Origin: Caldilineaceae bacterium SB0661_bin_32
GTDB lineage: Bacteria > Chloroflexota > Anaerolineae > Caldilineales > Caldilineaceae
DNA length: 64,000 bases
Assembly (NCBI GenBank): GCA_009841235.1
Contig: VXMH01000043.1
Coordinates: 32,054 to 96,053 of the forward strand
Direction: 5' to 3'
The notes under the pieces were generated by a model, which was not told the DNA's origin, did not search any database, and was given only the letters and a program-made list of their open reading frames with translations. This document shows positions 37,404 through 46,849 of the stretch, in pieces. Position 1 is the first letter of the stretch; each line of letters opens with the position of its first letter. The position numbers and the translations under genes are program-made.

Positions 37404-38483
37404 ATGAGAAGATCCCGCCTGATGACCCTGGTAGTACTTCTTACGGCGCTGGCGCTGCTCCTCGCAGCCTGCCCCGCGCCCGCGGCGATGCCCGCAACCG
37501 ATTCAGATGCTGACGCGGCCGATTCCCCTGCCAGCGCAGCCGGACAGTTCAAGGTCGGCCTGGTAACCGACGTCGGCCGCGTGAACGACCGCAGCTTCAA
37601 CCAGTCTGCCTGGGAGGGCGTCGTCGAAGCGGGCGAAGCCCTTGGCTTGGCAGAAGATGATATCAAGTACATCGAAACGCAGGACGCCAAGGACTACGCC
37701 GACAATATGCAGCAGTTTATCGACGCCGGCTACAATGTCATCGTCAGTGTCGGATTCGCGCTGGGTGATGCAACGACCGCCGCAGCCCAGGAAAACCCCG
37801 ACGTGTTCTTCATCGGCGTCGACCAGTTCCAAGGCGCAGCCATGCCCAATCTGGCCGGCCTGATCTTCAATGAGGACCACTCCGGCTACCTTGCAGGCGT
37901 CCTCGCCGGCAGCCTATCCAAGACCGGCACCATCGCAGCAGTCCTCGGGACCGACCTCGTACCCCCCGTCGTGGCCTTTAACGAAGGCTACATCGCCGGC
38001 GCCAAGTCGGTGAACGCGGACATCAACGTCATCTCCACCTATCATCCCGGCGAAATCTCCCAGGCTTTTTTAGATCCCGAATGGGGCGCCGCCACGGCCA
38101 AACAGGCTTTGGACCAGGGCGCGGATGTAATTTTCGGCGCTGGCGGAATCACCGGTAACGGCGCGTTGCAGGAAGTGGCCACCGCTGACGGCGCAGGCGA
38201 GGCCGTCTTCTGCATCGGTGTTGACACAGACCAGTGGAATACAGTACCCGCCGCCCAGCCCTGCCTCGTCTCCAGCGCCATGAAGCTGATCACTCCCGGT
38301 GTCGTCGAACTGGTCACCATGGCCAGCGAAGGCGAATTCCCCGGCGGGAACTACTTCGGCGACGTCGACCTGGCTCCCTTCCACGACTTCGACGACATGA
38401 TCTCGCAAGAGCTGAAGGACCTGCTCGAAGAGACAAAGGCCGGCCTGTTCGATGGCTCAATCGACACCGGATACGGGAACTGA
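37404..38483 (+). CDS. BMP-family nucleoside-binding lipoprotein of an ABC transporter
   Basis: 359 residues. Lipoprotein signal with lipobox LLAAC, then a short Ala/Asp linker and the BMP (PnrA/TmpC) fold: FKVGLVTDVGRVNDRSFNQS, with the purine-binding Asp-Arg-Ser-Phe-Asn, YNVIVSVGFALGDATTAAA, GVDQFQGAAMPNLAGLIFN and VIFGAGGITGNGALQEV. It catches purine or other nucleosides outside the membrane and hands them to the permeases coded after it. AAAGGAG lies before the ATG. A 233-base gap follows before the first permease. Confidence 0.93.
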   Translation: MRRSRLMTLVVLLTALALLLAACPAPAAMPATDSDADAADSPASAAGQFKVGLVTDVGRVNDRSFNQSAWEGVVEAGEALGLAEDDIKYIETQDAKDYADNMQQFIDAGYNVIVSVGFALGDATTAAAQENPDVFFIGVDQFQGAAMPNLAGLIFNEDHSGYLAGVLAGSLSKTGTIAAVLGTDLVPPVVAFNEGYIAGAKSVNADINVISTYHPGEISQAFLDPEWGAATAKQALDQGADVIFGAGGITGNGALQEVATADGAGEAVFCIGVDTDQWNTVPAAQPCLVSSAMKLITPGVVELVTMASEGEFPGGNYFGDVDLAPFHDFDDMISQELKDLLEETKAGLFDGSIDTGYGN

Positions 38484-38716
38484 TGCCTTCGGCACGCGAA
38501 TAAGAAACTCGGGTTTTCGTCGAAAGCGCTCGCGGTGGATTCGGCGTGAATCCAGCAGAAGCGGGGGGCATCTGCGGCTGGGCCTCCCGCTTCCCATGTA
38601 GAGGCGCTGGCGGCGGGACCTCTACCTTCCTCTTACCTGCGATTCCACCGCCGCAGACAGTCCAAAAGATCTGGAATCCTCCGGCCGGATAGTACGCCTT
38701 CTTACGGAGGCCCGTC

Positions 38717-39853
38717 TTGGCGACCGCCTCTTCGACAACCGGCATTACTCGAACTCTGCGCGCGCTCCTCATCCCGTCGCTCGCCCTGCTGGCCGCGCTG
38801 CTCGCCGGCGCCGTTGTCATGATCCTGTCCGGCGACGACCCCATGGCTGCCTATAGCGGGCTGTTCAAGGGCGCATTCGGCGACGGCAAGGGTTGGGCCA
38901 GGACAGTTCGCAAAACGATCCCCTTCGTCCTGACGGGACTCTCTGTCGCTCTCGCCTTCAAGGTAAGCCTCTTCAACATCGGCGCCTCAGGTCAGTTCGT
39001 GATGGGTTCCGTTTTCGCCGTCGCGGTTGGCATCAACTTCGAAGGCCTGCCAGTCTACATACACTTACCCCTGGCACTCCTCGCCGGCATCGCCGGGGGC
39101 ATGCTCTGGGGCGCGATTCCCGGCATCCTCAAAGTTTATACCGGGGCCCACGAAGTTATCGTCACCATCATGCTCAACTACGTCGCCTCCCTCTTTGGCG
39201 GCTGGACAGTCTACGCCGGCGGCACGCAGGGCCAGACGCCCGGTCCTCTTTGGGACCGCACCGCCGGCGCTATCTCAGAGACGCCCGACGTACTGCACTC
39301 CGCACAGATCCCCTGGCTGTTCGGGCCCCCATACCGCGTCCATTACGGCGTTTTCCTCGCCCTGGCCGCCGCAATACTCGTCTGGTGGCTGATCTTCAAG
39401 ACGCCCCTCGGCTTCGAAATGCGCACCGTCGGCCACAATATGCGGGCTGCCCGCTACGCCGGCATTCGCGTCAATTTCACCATCATCCTGACGATGGCGC
39501 TGGCCGGTGGACTGGCCGGTCTCGCGGGCGCTATCGAAACCCTGGGTCTGAACCACAAATTCGCGCCGGAATTCGGCGGAGCTGTCGGATTTGACGGCAT
39601 CACCGTGGCCCTCCTCGGGCAGACCCACCCCATCGGCGTGCTCCTGGCCGCATTCATGTTCGGCGCCCTCGACGGCGGCGCAGCTACTATGCAGTTCGAG
39701 TCCGGCGTCCCCGCCGACATTATTCAGATTATTCAGGCGCTCGTACTTGCCTTTGTCGCCGCGCCTCTTATTATCCGCATGATCTTCCGACTGCGCCAGC
39801 AGACGGATCAGGACGCGGGCTCGGCAGTCAACACAAGTTGGGGTGGCGCGTGA
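38717..39853 (+). CDS. Nucleoside ABC transporter permease 1
   Basis: 378 residues, about 8-10 helices, branched-chain-type (BPD_transp_2) permease. Marks: FNIGASGQFVMGSVFAVAV, GAHEVIVTIMLNYVASLFG, MRTVGHNMRAARYAGIRVN and GGAVGFDGITVALLGQTHP. It forms half of the channel of the nucleoside importer. Start is TTG at 38717 with ACGGAGG six bases before, better than any later ATG. It overlaps the next permease by four bases (GTGA). Confidence 0.92.
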   Translation: MATASSTTGITRTLRALLIPSLALLAALLAGAVVMILSGDDPMAAYSGLFKGAFGDGKGWARTVRKTIPFVLTGLSVALAFKVSLFNIGASGQFVMGSVFAVAVGINFEGLPVYIHLPLALLAGIAGGMLWGAIPGILKVYTGAHEVIVTIMLNYVASLFGGWTVYAGGTQGQTPGPLWDRTAGAISETPDVLHSAQIPWLFGPPYRVHYGVFLALAAAILVWWLIFKTPLGFEMRTVGHNMRAARYAGIRVNFTIILTMALAGGLAGLAGAIETLGLNHKFAPEFGGAVGFDGITVALLGQTHPIGVLLAAFMFGALDGGAATMQFESGVPADIIQIIQALVLAFVAAPLIIRMIFRLRQQTDQDAGSAVNTSWGGA

Positions 39854-40917
39854 GCAAGAACGCACCCGTTTCGGCGTTCCATCGCCTGCGCAGGCGCTAC
39901 GGCAACACCATGATTGTGGCGCTGGCGCTGATCGTCATGGCGATCCTTGTGAATGTGACGCCGCTGAAAGAGCAGACCTGGCTGCGTGTCCTTTTCGGAG
40001 TCAGCGCGCTCAACTTTACACTGCGGTGGACTGTGCCGCTTGTGCTGGGCGCGCTTAGCGGTATCCTGTGCGAAAGGTCCGGCATCATCAACATTGGCAT
40101 CGAAGGCATGATGCTGGCCGGCGCCTTCGCCGGTTTCGTCGCCAAGACAAGCACCAACCACTGGCCGCTGGCCGCCAGTCTCATCTTCAGCGTCGTCGCC
40201 GCCGTGGCAGTCGGAGGCCTCATGGGAGCCGTCCACGCGCTCTTCTCAATCCGATTTCGCATGGACCAGATCATCTCCGGCACCGTCATCATTATTCTGG
40301 CGCTGGGGACCACCTCATATCTGTACAACCGGGACGCAATCGCTGAAGGCAAGTTCTCCTCGATCCCGATACCCGGACTGGCCCAGATTCCCGTGATTGG
40401 ACCGGTACTTTTCGACAATCCTCCCATCACCTACCTTGCCCTGATCATGGTCGCGGTCGTGCACCTCGGTCTCTTCTATACACGCTGGGGGCTGCGGACG
40501 CGCGCGGTCGGCGAACATCCCCGCGCCGCCGACACCGTCGGCATCAATGTCAACCGCTACCGCTACATAAACACCTCGCTGGGAGGCATGCTGGCCGGGC
40601 TGGCCGGTGCATTCCTGGTTCTGGAAGCAGTAGGTCAGTTCCAGGAGGGAATGACCGCAGGACGCGGCTTCATTTCTCTAGCCGCAATGATCTTTGGCAA
40701 CTGGAACCCTATCGGCGCGCTCGGCGCGGCGACCCTGTTTGGCTACACCCAGGCTCTCCAGAACGAACTGCTGCTCGCCGGCGTCACCCAAGTACCCCGC
40801 CAGTTCATTTCGATGCTGCCCTACGTTGTCACCATCGTCGCCGTTTCCGGCCTCGTCGGTCGCGTGCGGCCCCCGGCCGCCGAAGGCAAAGTCTACGAAA
40901 CGGAGGGCAGCGCATGA
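39850..40917 (+). CDS. Nucleoside ABC transporter permease 2
   Basis: 355 residues from a GTG that overlaps the stop of permease 1. The BPD_transp_2 fold is shown by GALSGILCERSGIINIGIEG, MLAGAFAGFVAKTS, FRMDQIISGTVIIILALG, LRTRAVGEHPRAADTVGINV and GRGFISLAAMIFGNWNPIGA. It is the other half of the channel. Its stop overlaps the ATPase gene (ATGA), so all three membrane-complex parts are coupled in translation. Confidence 0.92.
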   Translation: MSKNAPVSAFHRLRRRYGNTMIVALALIVMAILVNVTPLKEQTWLRVLFGVSALNFTLRWTVPLVLGALSGILCERSGIINIGIEGMMLAGAFAGFVAKTSTNHWPLAASLIFSVVAAVAVGGLMGAVHALFSIRFRMDQIISGTVIIILALGTTSYLYNRDAIAEGKFSSIPIPGLAQIPVIGPVLFDNPPITYLALIMVAVVHLGLFYTRWGLRTRAVGEHPRAADTVGINVNRYRYINTSLGGMLAGLAGAFLVLEAVGQFQEGMTAGRGFISLAAMIFGNWNPIGALGAATLFGYTQALQNELLLAGVTQVPRQFISMLPYVVTIVAVSGLVGRVRPPAAEGKVYETEGSA

Positions 40918-42485
40918 CAGCGGCCCAACCTGCACAGGCCCAGAAACCAGGCGCCGGCCCTCCCAAGCTTGAGGTCCTGGGCATTACCAAGCTCTTCCCC
41001 GGTGTCGTCGCCAACAAGGATATCGACCTGGCTCTGCACGAAGGCGAAATCCTTGCCCTGCTGGGCGAGAACGGCGCCGGCAAATCGACCCTCATGAATA
41101 TCATCTACGGGCTCTACCAGCCCACCGAGGGCCAGATTCGGGTCGACGGCAGCCCGGTGGAAATGCACTCCCCCCGCGATGCCATCGACCTCGGCATCGG
41201 CATGGTCCATCAGCATTTCCAGCTCGTGCCTGTCATGAGCGTTGTCGACAACATCATGCTGGGCAGCGAAAGCGTCGACCGCGGCCTGCTGGACCGCCAA
41301 AGCGTCTCCGCCCAGATTCAGGAGCTGTCCGAACGCTACAACATGGCCGTGGACCCCAACTCCATCATCGAAGATCTGCCTGTCGGTGTTCAGCAGCGAG
41401 TCGAAATCCTCAAAGCGCTTTACAGAAACGCTGAAATCCTGATTCTGGATGAGCCGACGTCGGTTCTTACACCACAGGAGATTGAGGGCCTCTTTGAAGT
41501 AATGGAACTTCTGCGCAGTCAGGGCAAGTCGATCATCTTCATCACCCACAAACTCAAGGAAGTTCTGCGAGTCGCCGATCGCATAGCAGTCCTGCGCCGC
41601 GGCGAAATGGTGGGCGAAGCCGATCCGGCCACCACTTCGCAGGAGAATCTCGCCGCGCTCATGGTAGGGCGAAGAGTTACGCTGGAGATGGAAAAAGAGC
41701 CGGCAAGCGCAGGAGACGTGCTCCTGCAACTGCGAGACGTCGAGGCCCACACCGACCTTGGAGAGCCTGCCCTGCGCGGCGTCTCGCTGGACGTGCGCGC
41801 CGGCGAGATCGTGGGCGTCGCGGGCGTGCAGGGCAACGGCCAGACCGAGCTCGTGGAGGTTGTCACGGGCCTGCGTCCGGCCACCGGCGGGTCGGTCCTG
41901 ATCAACGGCGTAGACATGACAAACGCTTCCCCCCGGCGCATCACGGAGGAGGGGGCCATCTGCCATGTGCCGGAGGACCGCCATATGTACGGCATGGTGG
42001 ACGCCTACTCAGTCGCGGACAATCTCGTTCTCAGCGCCTACTACAAAAAACCCTTTTCCTCCGGCCTCACGATGAACGAACAGGCGATCGCGCAGCATGC
42101 CGAAGAGCTGGTAGCCCGTTTCGACGTGCGCACGCCTTCCGTCAGGACTTCCGGCGCGAGCCTTTCCGGCGGCAACCAGCAGAAGATGGTCGTCGCCCGC
42201 GAGTTCGGCCGCCCCATCCGCCTGCTCGTGGCTGCACAGCCGACGCGCGGGATCGACGTTGGCTCGATCGAATTCATCCACAGCCAGATCGTCGCCAAGC
42301 GGGACGAGGGAATCGCCGTACTGCTGGTAAGCTATGAGCTGGATGAGATTATGGCCCTCTCCGACCGCATCGCCGTCATGTTTCACGGCCGCATCAGCGC
42401 AGTCCTCCCGCGCAGCCAGGCGACCCGCGAAAAAATCGGCCTCCTGATGGCCGGTGTCAGCGTGGAAGATGAGGCGAATAGCTGA
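40914..42485 (+). CDS. Nucleoside ABC transporter ATP-binding protein (double ABC)
   Basis: 523 residues, two ABC domains in tandem like RbsA/MglA/NupO. The first has Walker A LGENGAGKSTLMNIIYGLYQ, the motif GMVHQHFQLVPVMSV, and Walker B ILILDEPTSVLTPQE. The second has GVQGNGQTELVEVVTGLRP in place of a classic Walker A, a signature SLSGGNQQKMVVARE, and a weaker ATPase site with VAAQPTRGIDVGS, as usual. Powers uptake through the two permeases. Last gene of the transporter operon; the unknown gene at 42579 follows by 93 bases. Confidence 0.94.
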   Translation: MTAAQPAQAQKPGAGPPKLEVLGITKLFPGVVANKDIDLALHEGEILALLGENGAGKSTLMNIIYGLYQPTEGQIRVDGSPVEMHSPRDAIDLGIGMVHQHFQLVPVMSVVDNIMLGSESVDRGLLDRQSVSAQIQELSERYNMAVDPNSIIEDLPVGVQQRVEILKALYRNAEILILDEPTSVLTPQEIEGLFEVMELLRSQGKSIIFITHKLKEVLRVADRIAVLRRGEMVGEADPATTSQENLAALMVGRRVTLEMEKEPASAGDVLLQLRDVEAHTDLGEPALRGVSLDVRAGEIVGVAGVQGNGQTELVEVVTGLRPATGGSVLINGVDMTNASPRRITEEGAICHVPEDRHMYGMVDAYSVADNLVLSAYYKKPFSSGLTMNEQAIAQHAEELVARFDVRTPSVRTSGASLSGGNQQKMVVAREFGRPIRLLVAAQPTRGIDVGSIEFIHSQIVAKRDEGIAVLLVSYELDEIMALSDRIAVMFHGRISAVLPRSQATREKIGLLMAGVSVEDEANS

Positions 42486-42578
42486 TGACCGGCAATGCGC
42501 TTCAGTCAGCGCTTCGACCGCGAAGCCGAAGTTAGTGTCCGCAACTGTGCGCGACAAGGAAAAGAGAAGAAGGACCGG

Positions 42579-44237
42579 ATGGCAGACCCCGCACTGGACC
42601 AGCCCCAACTTGAAGAGTACGACGACATGGACGGCGAGGTCAGATATCCTCACACCAACGGCGAACTCCACTTTGCCGCCGACAGGGACAGCGATCTCTA
42701 CGATCTGCGCTGGCACTGGCACAGGCGCGCCTATGCCCGTTCCATTCGCATCCGCATCGACGCGCCGATCTACACCTCCAGCGGAATCAGCAGCGAGCAG
42801 CTGGATGATGTACTGCCCCTCGCCGTTCAGTTCTATCCCGGCTATCAGGAGACGATCTACGGCGTCGAGGGGGTGATCGTCAGCAAGCGCATCTTCGCAC
42901 CCCTCGACAGCTACTACGATCGCTCCCTGCTCTGGATGATGGAGGCCCAGGCCGAAGGGGACCGCCTGATCCAGATTCGCGTCGAGATCGACTGGGGCGA
43001 ACCCCTCGAACAGCGCATGGTCGACGGGCTCTTGGTCGCGCAGAAAGACCCCGGCGAAGCCAAGGGGGCCCACGGCCAGCGCAACGCCGAGAGCACGCGC
43101 GTCTTCGGCGCCGCAGAAGGCCGCCCCGACCTTGTCGAATTTCCCACCGATTCGCAGGCGCACCTGGTCTATCATGTCCTCGTGGCAGGCCAGGTAGATC
43201 TCCCCCTGATCCTGACGCTGAGCGACGTCGGTGAGCAGGTAGCCTGGAACGGCTTCCTCGTCCAGCGAGACATTTCACGCGCCTTCAAGCGCAGCCGAAA
43301 CAGCTGGCACGACATCACGCACCGGGGAAGGCTGTGGTCCCCGGACGTTGGCGCCAACCAGGCTGTCCAGCAAGCCAAAATCGGCGCCGTGCAGAGTCTG
43401 GCCCGTTTCCGCTCCGGCTACGCGCCCGCCGACCGCTCGATCGAAGCCGTTCCCGGCCTTGTCGATCTGTTCGACACCTTCGCGCCTGTACACAGCCGCG
43501 CCATGCTGGACACCCTGCGCCGGGTCGCCGAACGTACCGGCGGCGCACTCCCCCATCAGCTGCCTGTTCTCCCTCGCGGCCCGATCAACGCGCCCGAAGA
43601 CGGCATTCCCTTCGCCGCGGCTGCCTACCTGGAGACCCTTCACAATCACCTGCAGCGCCTCCCCGACCGGGAATGGCTGGCTACGCACCAGCAAGCGCTG
43701 ACGACCACCGCCAATGAACTGTTGGCATTCTTCCAAGCGCCAAAAGGCTCAAGCGCCCCTGAAAATCCAGCCACATGCGCGACATATGCAGCCCGCCGCG
43801 CCCTGACAGCCGCCTCTGCCCTGGCCCGACAGCTGAATCAGACTGAAGACGCCACCGCGTGGGCCGGCGCGGCTGTCCAGACAGGCAACAACGAGAAGAC
43901 GTCAACATCCATTCAGCCCTCGACCGCCGATTCATCTGTCTGGAATCTTATCGGCATCACCACGGACGAGGGCGAGCTGACCATACATGGGGAGTGGCCT
44001 TCCCACTGGGACTGGTGGGCGCTTCTCCAGCTCCCCTTCAGAGCACAGGAGGAGGACGACACAGTCAGCCTCCTCTGGGACGGCGAAATGCTGCACGCAA
44101 CCCGCCCGGTCACCTTCGACGGCCCGATCACGGTTCAAAATCAGGTCCAGGCTTTCGGCTCGGATGAACACAGCTTTGATTTGCGCTTCCGCCTGGGCAG
44201 CGAACTGTTCATTCCCACCTTCCTTTCCGAACCTTAG
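42579..44237 (+). CDS. Conserved hypothetical protein, possibly carbohydrate-related
   Basis: 552 residues from ATG at 42579 with GAAGGA before it; an in-frame ATG at 42495 is less likely. The N-terminal half is beta-rich (YPHTNGELHFAADRDSDLYD, RIRIDAPIYTSSGIS), the centre is helical, and the C-terminus (IHGEWPSHWDWWALLQLPFR, then LWDGEMLHATRPVTF) is beta-rich. The layout, beta-sandwich then helical barrel then small beta domain, is like GH15/GH65-type glycoside hydrolases, but no catalytic pair can be named. No signal peptide, so cytoplasmic. Placed after the nucleoside transporter on the same strand. Function unknown. Confidence 0.6.
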   Translation: MADPALDQPQLEEYDDMDGEVRYPHTNGELHFAADRDSDLYDLRWHWHRRAYARSIRIRIDAPIYTSSGISSEQLDDVLPLAVQFYPGYQETIYGVEGVIVSKRIFAPLDSYYDRSLLWMMEAQAEGDRLIQIRVEIDWGEPLEQRMVDGLLVAQKDPGEAKGAHGQRNAESTRVFGAAEGRPDLVEFPTDSQAHLVYHVLVAGQVDLPLILTLSDVGEQVAWNGFLVQRDISRAFKRSRNSWHDITHRGRLWSPDVGANQAVQQAKIGAVQSLARFRSGYAPADRSIEAVPGLVDLFDTFAPVHSRAMLDTLRRVAERTGGALPHQLPVLPRGPINAPEDGIPFAAAAYLETLHNHLQRLPDREWLATHQQALTTTANELLAFFQAPKGSSAPENPATCATYAARRALTAASALARQLNQTEDATAWAGAAVQTGNNEKTSTSIQPSTADSSVWNLIGITTDEGELTIHGEWPSHWDWWALLQLPFRAQEEDDTVSLLWDGEMLHATRPVTFDGPITVQNQVQAFGSDEHSFDLRFRLGSELFIPTFLSEP

Positions 44238-44339
44238 TCAGACAGGCAGTTCAATCTGAGCTCTGCAAAGAGAAAGTGCCGGGAGAGGAACTGTGCGCCG
44301 GCAACCTCCGGTCTTTGTCAGTCATCAAAGATAAAGCGC

Positions 44340-45422
44340 ATGACTACCGCTTTCGTCTACGACCCCTTTGAACGAAATCATAGTTTCCCAGGCCATCCGG
44401 AATGTCTGGAACGCATGCAGAGCGCCTTGGCGCTGCTGCAAGCCGACGGCATCCTCGATACATTGACCCGCCTGCCCAATTCAACTGCCTCTCTCGACCA
44501 GATTCTTGCCGTTCACGATGCCGCCTACATCGAACAGTTCCAGGAAATATGTCAGGGCATTGGCAGGTCTGCCTCCGGCGGAAGACATGGCGCTCAAAGT
44601 TGGGAGCAGTCGGCACTGTGGCTCGACCCGGATACCTATGTTCTCCGCGCCAGCTGGGAAGCGGGCCTGCGCGCCGCGGGCGGCCTGCTGCAACTGACAG
44701 ACGCCGTGATGACAGGCGCCGCCTCCAATGGCTTTGCCATGGTGCGGCCGCCGGGCCACCACGCCCGTCCCCGCGGCGCCAAAGGATTCTGCCTGTTCGG
44801 CAATGTCGCCGTCGCCGCACGTCATGCACAGCAAAAACACGGCGCCGGACGCGTCCTCATCGTCGACTTCGACGTTCACCACGGCAACGGCACCGAGGAG
44901 ATGTTCATCGACGATCCAACCGTTCTCTTCATCAGCATCCACCAGTACCCGCACTACCCCTTCAGCGGCAGCATCGACGAAGTCGGATACGGCCCCGGTG
45001 AAGGCTTTAACGTAAACGTTCCTTTTCCATCTGGTGTCGGCGATGCCGGCTATCTTTCAACTCTCCGGCAACTGGTGGACCCGCTCGCCCGGGAATTCAG
45101 ACCGGACGTCATCTTCCTTTCGGCCGGCTTCGACGGCCACTGGATGGACCCGCTCAGCGGCCATCGCGTGAGCGTAGACGGCTACGCGTCGATGGTGGCG
45201 GAGTTGATGGCCCTTGCGGAAGCGCTCTGCGGAGGCAGGCTGATCTGCACGCTGGAGGGCGGCTACGATCTGGATGCCTTGCCCCACTGCATACTCTCGA
45301 CGCTGCGCGTACTCAGTCGCAGTCCAGCTGGCCGCAGCGATCCCTTCGGCGCTGTCGAAGGCAACCCGCAAGCCGCGGAAAAGGTAGTTTCAGCGGTTAA
45401 ACGCCGTCTGGGAATTCGCTGA
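44340..45422 (+). CDS. Histone-deacetylase-family hydrolase (AcuC/acetylpolyamine type)
   Basis: 360 residues. HDAC marks: HPECLERMQSALALL, VRPPGHHARPRGAKGFCLFG with the His pair, RVLIVDFDVHHGNGTEEMFI with the zinc Asp and His, DVIFLSAGFDGHWMDPLSGH with the second Asp, and LEGGYDLDAL. Removes acyl groups from lysine or polyamines; in bacteria AcuC acts on acetyl-CoA synthetase and others on acetylpolyamines. No acs or polyamine gene in view, so the target is unknown. Alone, with gaps of ~100 and 170 bases at its sides. Confidence 0.92.
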   Translation: MTTAFVYDPFERNHSFPGHPECLERMQSALALLQADGILDTLTRLPNSTASLDQILAVHDAAYIEQFQEICQGIGRSASGGRHGAQSWEQSALWLDPDTYVLRASWEAGLRAAGGLLQLTDAVMTGAASNGFAMVRPPGHHARPRGAKGFCLFGNVAVAARHAQQKHGAGRVLIVDFDVHHGNGTEEMFIDDPTVLFISIHQYPHYPFSGSIDEVGYGPGEGFNVNVPFPSGVGDAGYLSTLRQLVDPLAREFRPDVIFLSAGFDGHWMDPLSGHRVSVDGYASMVAELMALAEALCGGRLICTLEGGYDLDALPHCILSTLRVLSRSPAGRSDPFGAVEGNPQAAEKVVSAVKRRLGIR

Positions 45423-45591
45423 AACGCGCTGAATTCGGTAGACTGGCAACCTGTGGATCTGTTGAGGTCCGCCTCAATGGAGATCCAGACCAGTTTTCGC
45501 TTGACCAAAATCAGATTGCGAACAGCCGCCAAATAAAACGATCTGGAGAGCCGTTTGCCCTCAACAGGTCATTCGTAAAGCAAGAGGAAAA

Positions 45592-45855
45592 ATGCACACG
45601 ATTATCCTGCAGACCAAGGCCCGTCAATCATCCACAGGCAAAACCTGGCGAATCGAAGTTCTCGGTGACAGCCTCATAAAGGAGGATGTCAAAGTCTCGA
45701 TCGGCGAACTCGAGTATCACCCTGCCAAAGCTGAACGTCGTTCCCTGATCGACATCCTGACGATTATCGAACGTCATAACTTTCGCATCTGCCACGTCGA
45801 GCACGAACCCAATGACGATGGGCTGGAGGAGTGGATGTTCATTTTGCAGGGTTGA
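45592..45855 (+). CDS. Small conserved-looking hypothetical protein
   Basis: 87 residues: MHTIILQTKARQSSTGKTWR at the start, EVLGDSLIKEDVKVSIGELE, then IIERHNFRICHVEHEPNDDG and a short EEWMFILQG end. Alternating hydrophobic residues suggest a small alpha/beta fold of the ferredoxin type. Codon use is like that of neighbours, and AGAGGAAAA lies before the ATG. No signal peptide. I do not recognise a family. Transcribed toward the GDPD gene. Confidence 0.6.
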   Translation: MHTIILQTKARQSSTGKTWRIEVLGDSLIKEDVKVSIGELEYHPAKAERRSLIDILTIIERHNFRICHVEHEPNDDGLEEWMFILQG

Positions 45856-46011
45856 GCCCTGCCGTGAACCCCTTTGCGGCAGAGGAGAAGCCCTTGTCGT
45901 TCAGCGAGCATGCCCGCAGGCATCGCGGCGCCGCTCGCAGCCCTGAACGCGGTTACGCCGGAAATTCGACGCACTGTCCGCCTGGAAAATCAGTTCCGCC
46001 ATTGGAGAGTC

Positions 46012-46845
46012 GTGACTGGAGAGCCGCAGATCTTCGCCCACCGCGGCGCCAATGCCGTCGCGCCGGAGAATACACTCCCCGCGTTTGAAAAAGCGCTCGA
46101 AATAGGCGTCGACGGCATCGAACTTGATGTACAGGCCACCGCCGACGGCGAACTGGTCGTCCTGCACGACTTCAGGCTCGAACGCACGACCACCGGCGCC
46201 GGCCCCCTTGGCGCCCACACGCTGGCCCAACTCTCCGCAATCGATGCCGGCGTCCGCTTCGACGACGCGTTTTCAGGCACACCGATTCCTACCCTTGAGC
46301 AGGTCTTCGACCTGGTGGAAGATCGCTGCATAGTCAATGTAGAGATCAAGAACATGGACTGGAACGGAGGCCGCGAAGCCGGCCCCCTGGCTCGCTTGAT
46401 CAAACGGCGCGAGCTCTTCGACCAGGTCATCGTCTCCAGCTTCAATCCCATCTCCCTCCGCAAGATGCGGCAGCTGGACCCCTCGATAGCCCTCGGACTG
46501 CTTTACTTCAGCAGGCCGCCGCGCCAAAGCGGAGAACCGGGAAGTTTCTTGCAGAAAGTCCGCAACCTCCCGCTTAAACATCTTATTCTCCATCTGACCC
46601 GGCCGTTGCTTAGCCGGGGCATCGCACCGGAAGCCCTCCATCCTCACTTCGCCTCAATCGACGCACAGCTGGTCGAAACTGCCCGCAGCCGCGGCCAGCT
46701 CGTAAACGCCTGGACCGTCAATAGCGCGGCAGAGGCCCGGAGGCTGGCCGCCCTGGGCGTGGACGCCATCATCACAGACCTGCCCGACGTTATCCGCCAA
46801 GGGCTGTCGCCGGCCGGAACGCCGCAGCGCCCTCCCGCCGCCTGA
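46012..46845 (+). CDS. ugpQ: Glycerophosphodiester phosphodiesterase
   Basis: 277 residues. GDPD marks: IFAHRGANAVAPENTLPAFE with the catalytic His-Arg and Glu, GVDGIELDVQATADGELVVL with the second acidic pair, and HDFRLERTT with the second His; the end VNAWTVNSAAEARRLAALGV is the typical TIM-barrel close. Splits glycerophosphodiesters to glycerol-3-phosphate and an alcohol. No signal peptide. The start is GTG at 46012 after GGAGA; an upstream ATG at 45874 or 45910 would add ~45 residues without family likeness. Next gene, mevalonate kinase, is four bases after the stop. Confidence 0.9.
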   Translation: MTGEPQIFAHRGANAVAPENTLPAFEKALEIGVDGIELDVQATADGELVVLHDFRLERTTTGAGPLGAHTLAQLSAIDAGVRFDDAFSGTPIPTLEQVFDLVEDRCIVNVEIKNMDWNGGREAGPLARLIKRRELFDQVIVSSFNPISLRKMRQLDPSIALGLLYFSRPPRQSGEPGSFLQKVRNLPLKHLILHLTRPLLSRGIAPEALHPHFASIDAQLVETARSRGQLVNAWTVNSAAEARRLAALGVDAIITDLPDVIRQGLSPAGTPQRPPAA

Positions 46846-46849
46846 CCGC

